This document shows positions 49,597 through 49,647 of a DNA stretch of 49,647 nt, in pieces. The DNA comes from Chloroflexota bacterium (lineage in GTDB: Bacteria; Chloroflexota; UBA11872). The DNA lies in the NCBI GenBank assembly GCA_022820025.1, contig JAJEGF010000053.1, positions 1 through 49,647 on the forward strand. The letters are read 5' to 3'. The first letter of the stretch is position 1. Each line of letters opens with the position of its first letter. The translations under genes were made by a program, and so were the position numbers. Under the pieces are notes generated by a model. It did no database searches. It saw only the letters and a program-made list of their open reading frames with translations, and was not told the origin of the DNA.

Positions 49597-49647
49597 CTAG
49601 CCGACTCACCAGGCGCGGGGGGGGCCCGGGCCGGCGGGGGGCGGGGC
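49597..49647. other. G/C-run contig end
   Basis: After the protease stop the last ~35 bases are runs of G and C with no gene or structure I can defend. They look like an assembly end or low-quality edge rather than a biological feature. Confidence 0.5.

Noticed and set aside
49617-49647. G/C runs at the right end
   Set aside because: They look like a contig-edge artefact rather than a repeat or regulatory feature.

Overview
The window is a high-GC bacterial segment, probably a complete contig, since the last bases are low-complexity G/C runs. The gene mix fits a Chloroflexota-like bacterium, possibly of the SAR202/Dehalococcoidia type. Pointers are a Gram-positive-type YidC with an EloR/Jag partner, an RqcH-type NFACT protein, no outer-membrane genes, many catabolic and oxidoreductase genes, and leaderless-type promoters. 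No rRNA marker is present, so this placement is an inference. No tRNA, rRNA, CRISPR array, insertion sequence or prophage was found.

Layout. 0.3-5.8 kb: polA, divergent from a NarL-type two-component pair. 5.8-9.4 kb: a two-gene XdhC maturation pair, a methyltransferase, a VTT membrane protein and mutM. 9.4-15.5 kb: a leftward gene run rpmH-rnpA-yidD-yidC-jag-pfkB-like-rqcH, ending in a DUF3500 remnant. 15.6-24.1 kb: oxidoreductase, citrate synthase, amidase, anchored cytochrome c, hydrolase, M29-like peptidase and two exported proteins. 24.1-27.1 kb: an OmpR/EnvZ-type pair and a Crp/Fnr regulator. 27.2-31.4 kb: a threonine-synthase-like enzyme with a 2-hydroxyacid dehydrogenase, a beta-solenoid-like protein, a methyltransferase with an apparent CTG start, and RidA. 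31.6-36.1 kb: glcE-glcF with a discoidin-like membrane protein, and panC. 36.1-40.0 kb: a PIN toxin behind an unknown 307-residue partner, then hom-thrC. 40.1-44.0 kb: an AI-2E-type permease, a CinA-like/NMN-adenylyltransferase-like fusion, a Rieske protein and an amidohydrolase. 44.1-49.6 kb: small proteins, vapBC, a HAD hydrolase, a glycosyltransferase-like membrane protein and a compact FtsH-like AAA protease.

The most striking observation is the YidC insertase. Between its second and third membrane segments it carries about 260 extra residues that read as a complete PstS-type two-lobed solute-binding domain. The reading frame is continuous and the flanking insertase core looks intact. I know of no described YidC with this architecture. 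It sits in the canonical rpmH-rnpA-yidD-yidC-jag cluster and is co-directional with the ribosome quality-control gene rqcH, so insertion, mRNA control and nascent-chain rescue genes lie together.

Expression signals. Several genes have a TANNNT-type hexamer only 6-9 nt upstream of the start codon and no ribosome binding site, as expected for leaderless mRNAs (polA, mutM, the OmpR-type regulator, xdhC, perhaps glcE). Other genes have strong Shine-Dalgarno sequences. At least nine gene pairs overlap by four bases (ATGA, GTGA and once CTGA), which suggests pervasive translational coupling and was used to choose several starts.
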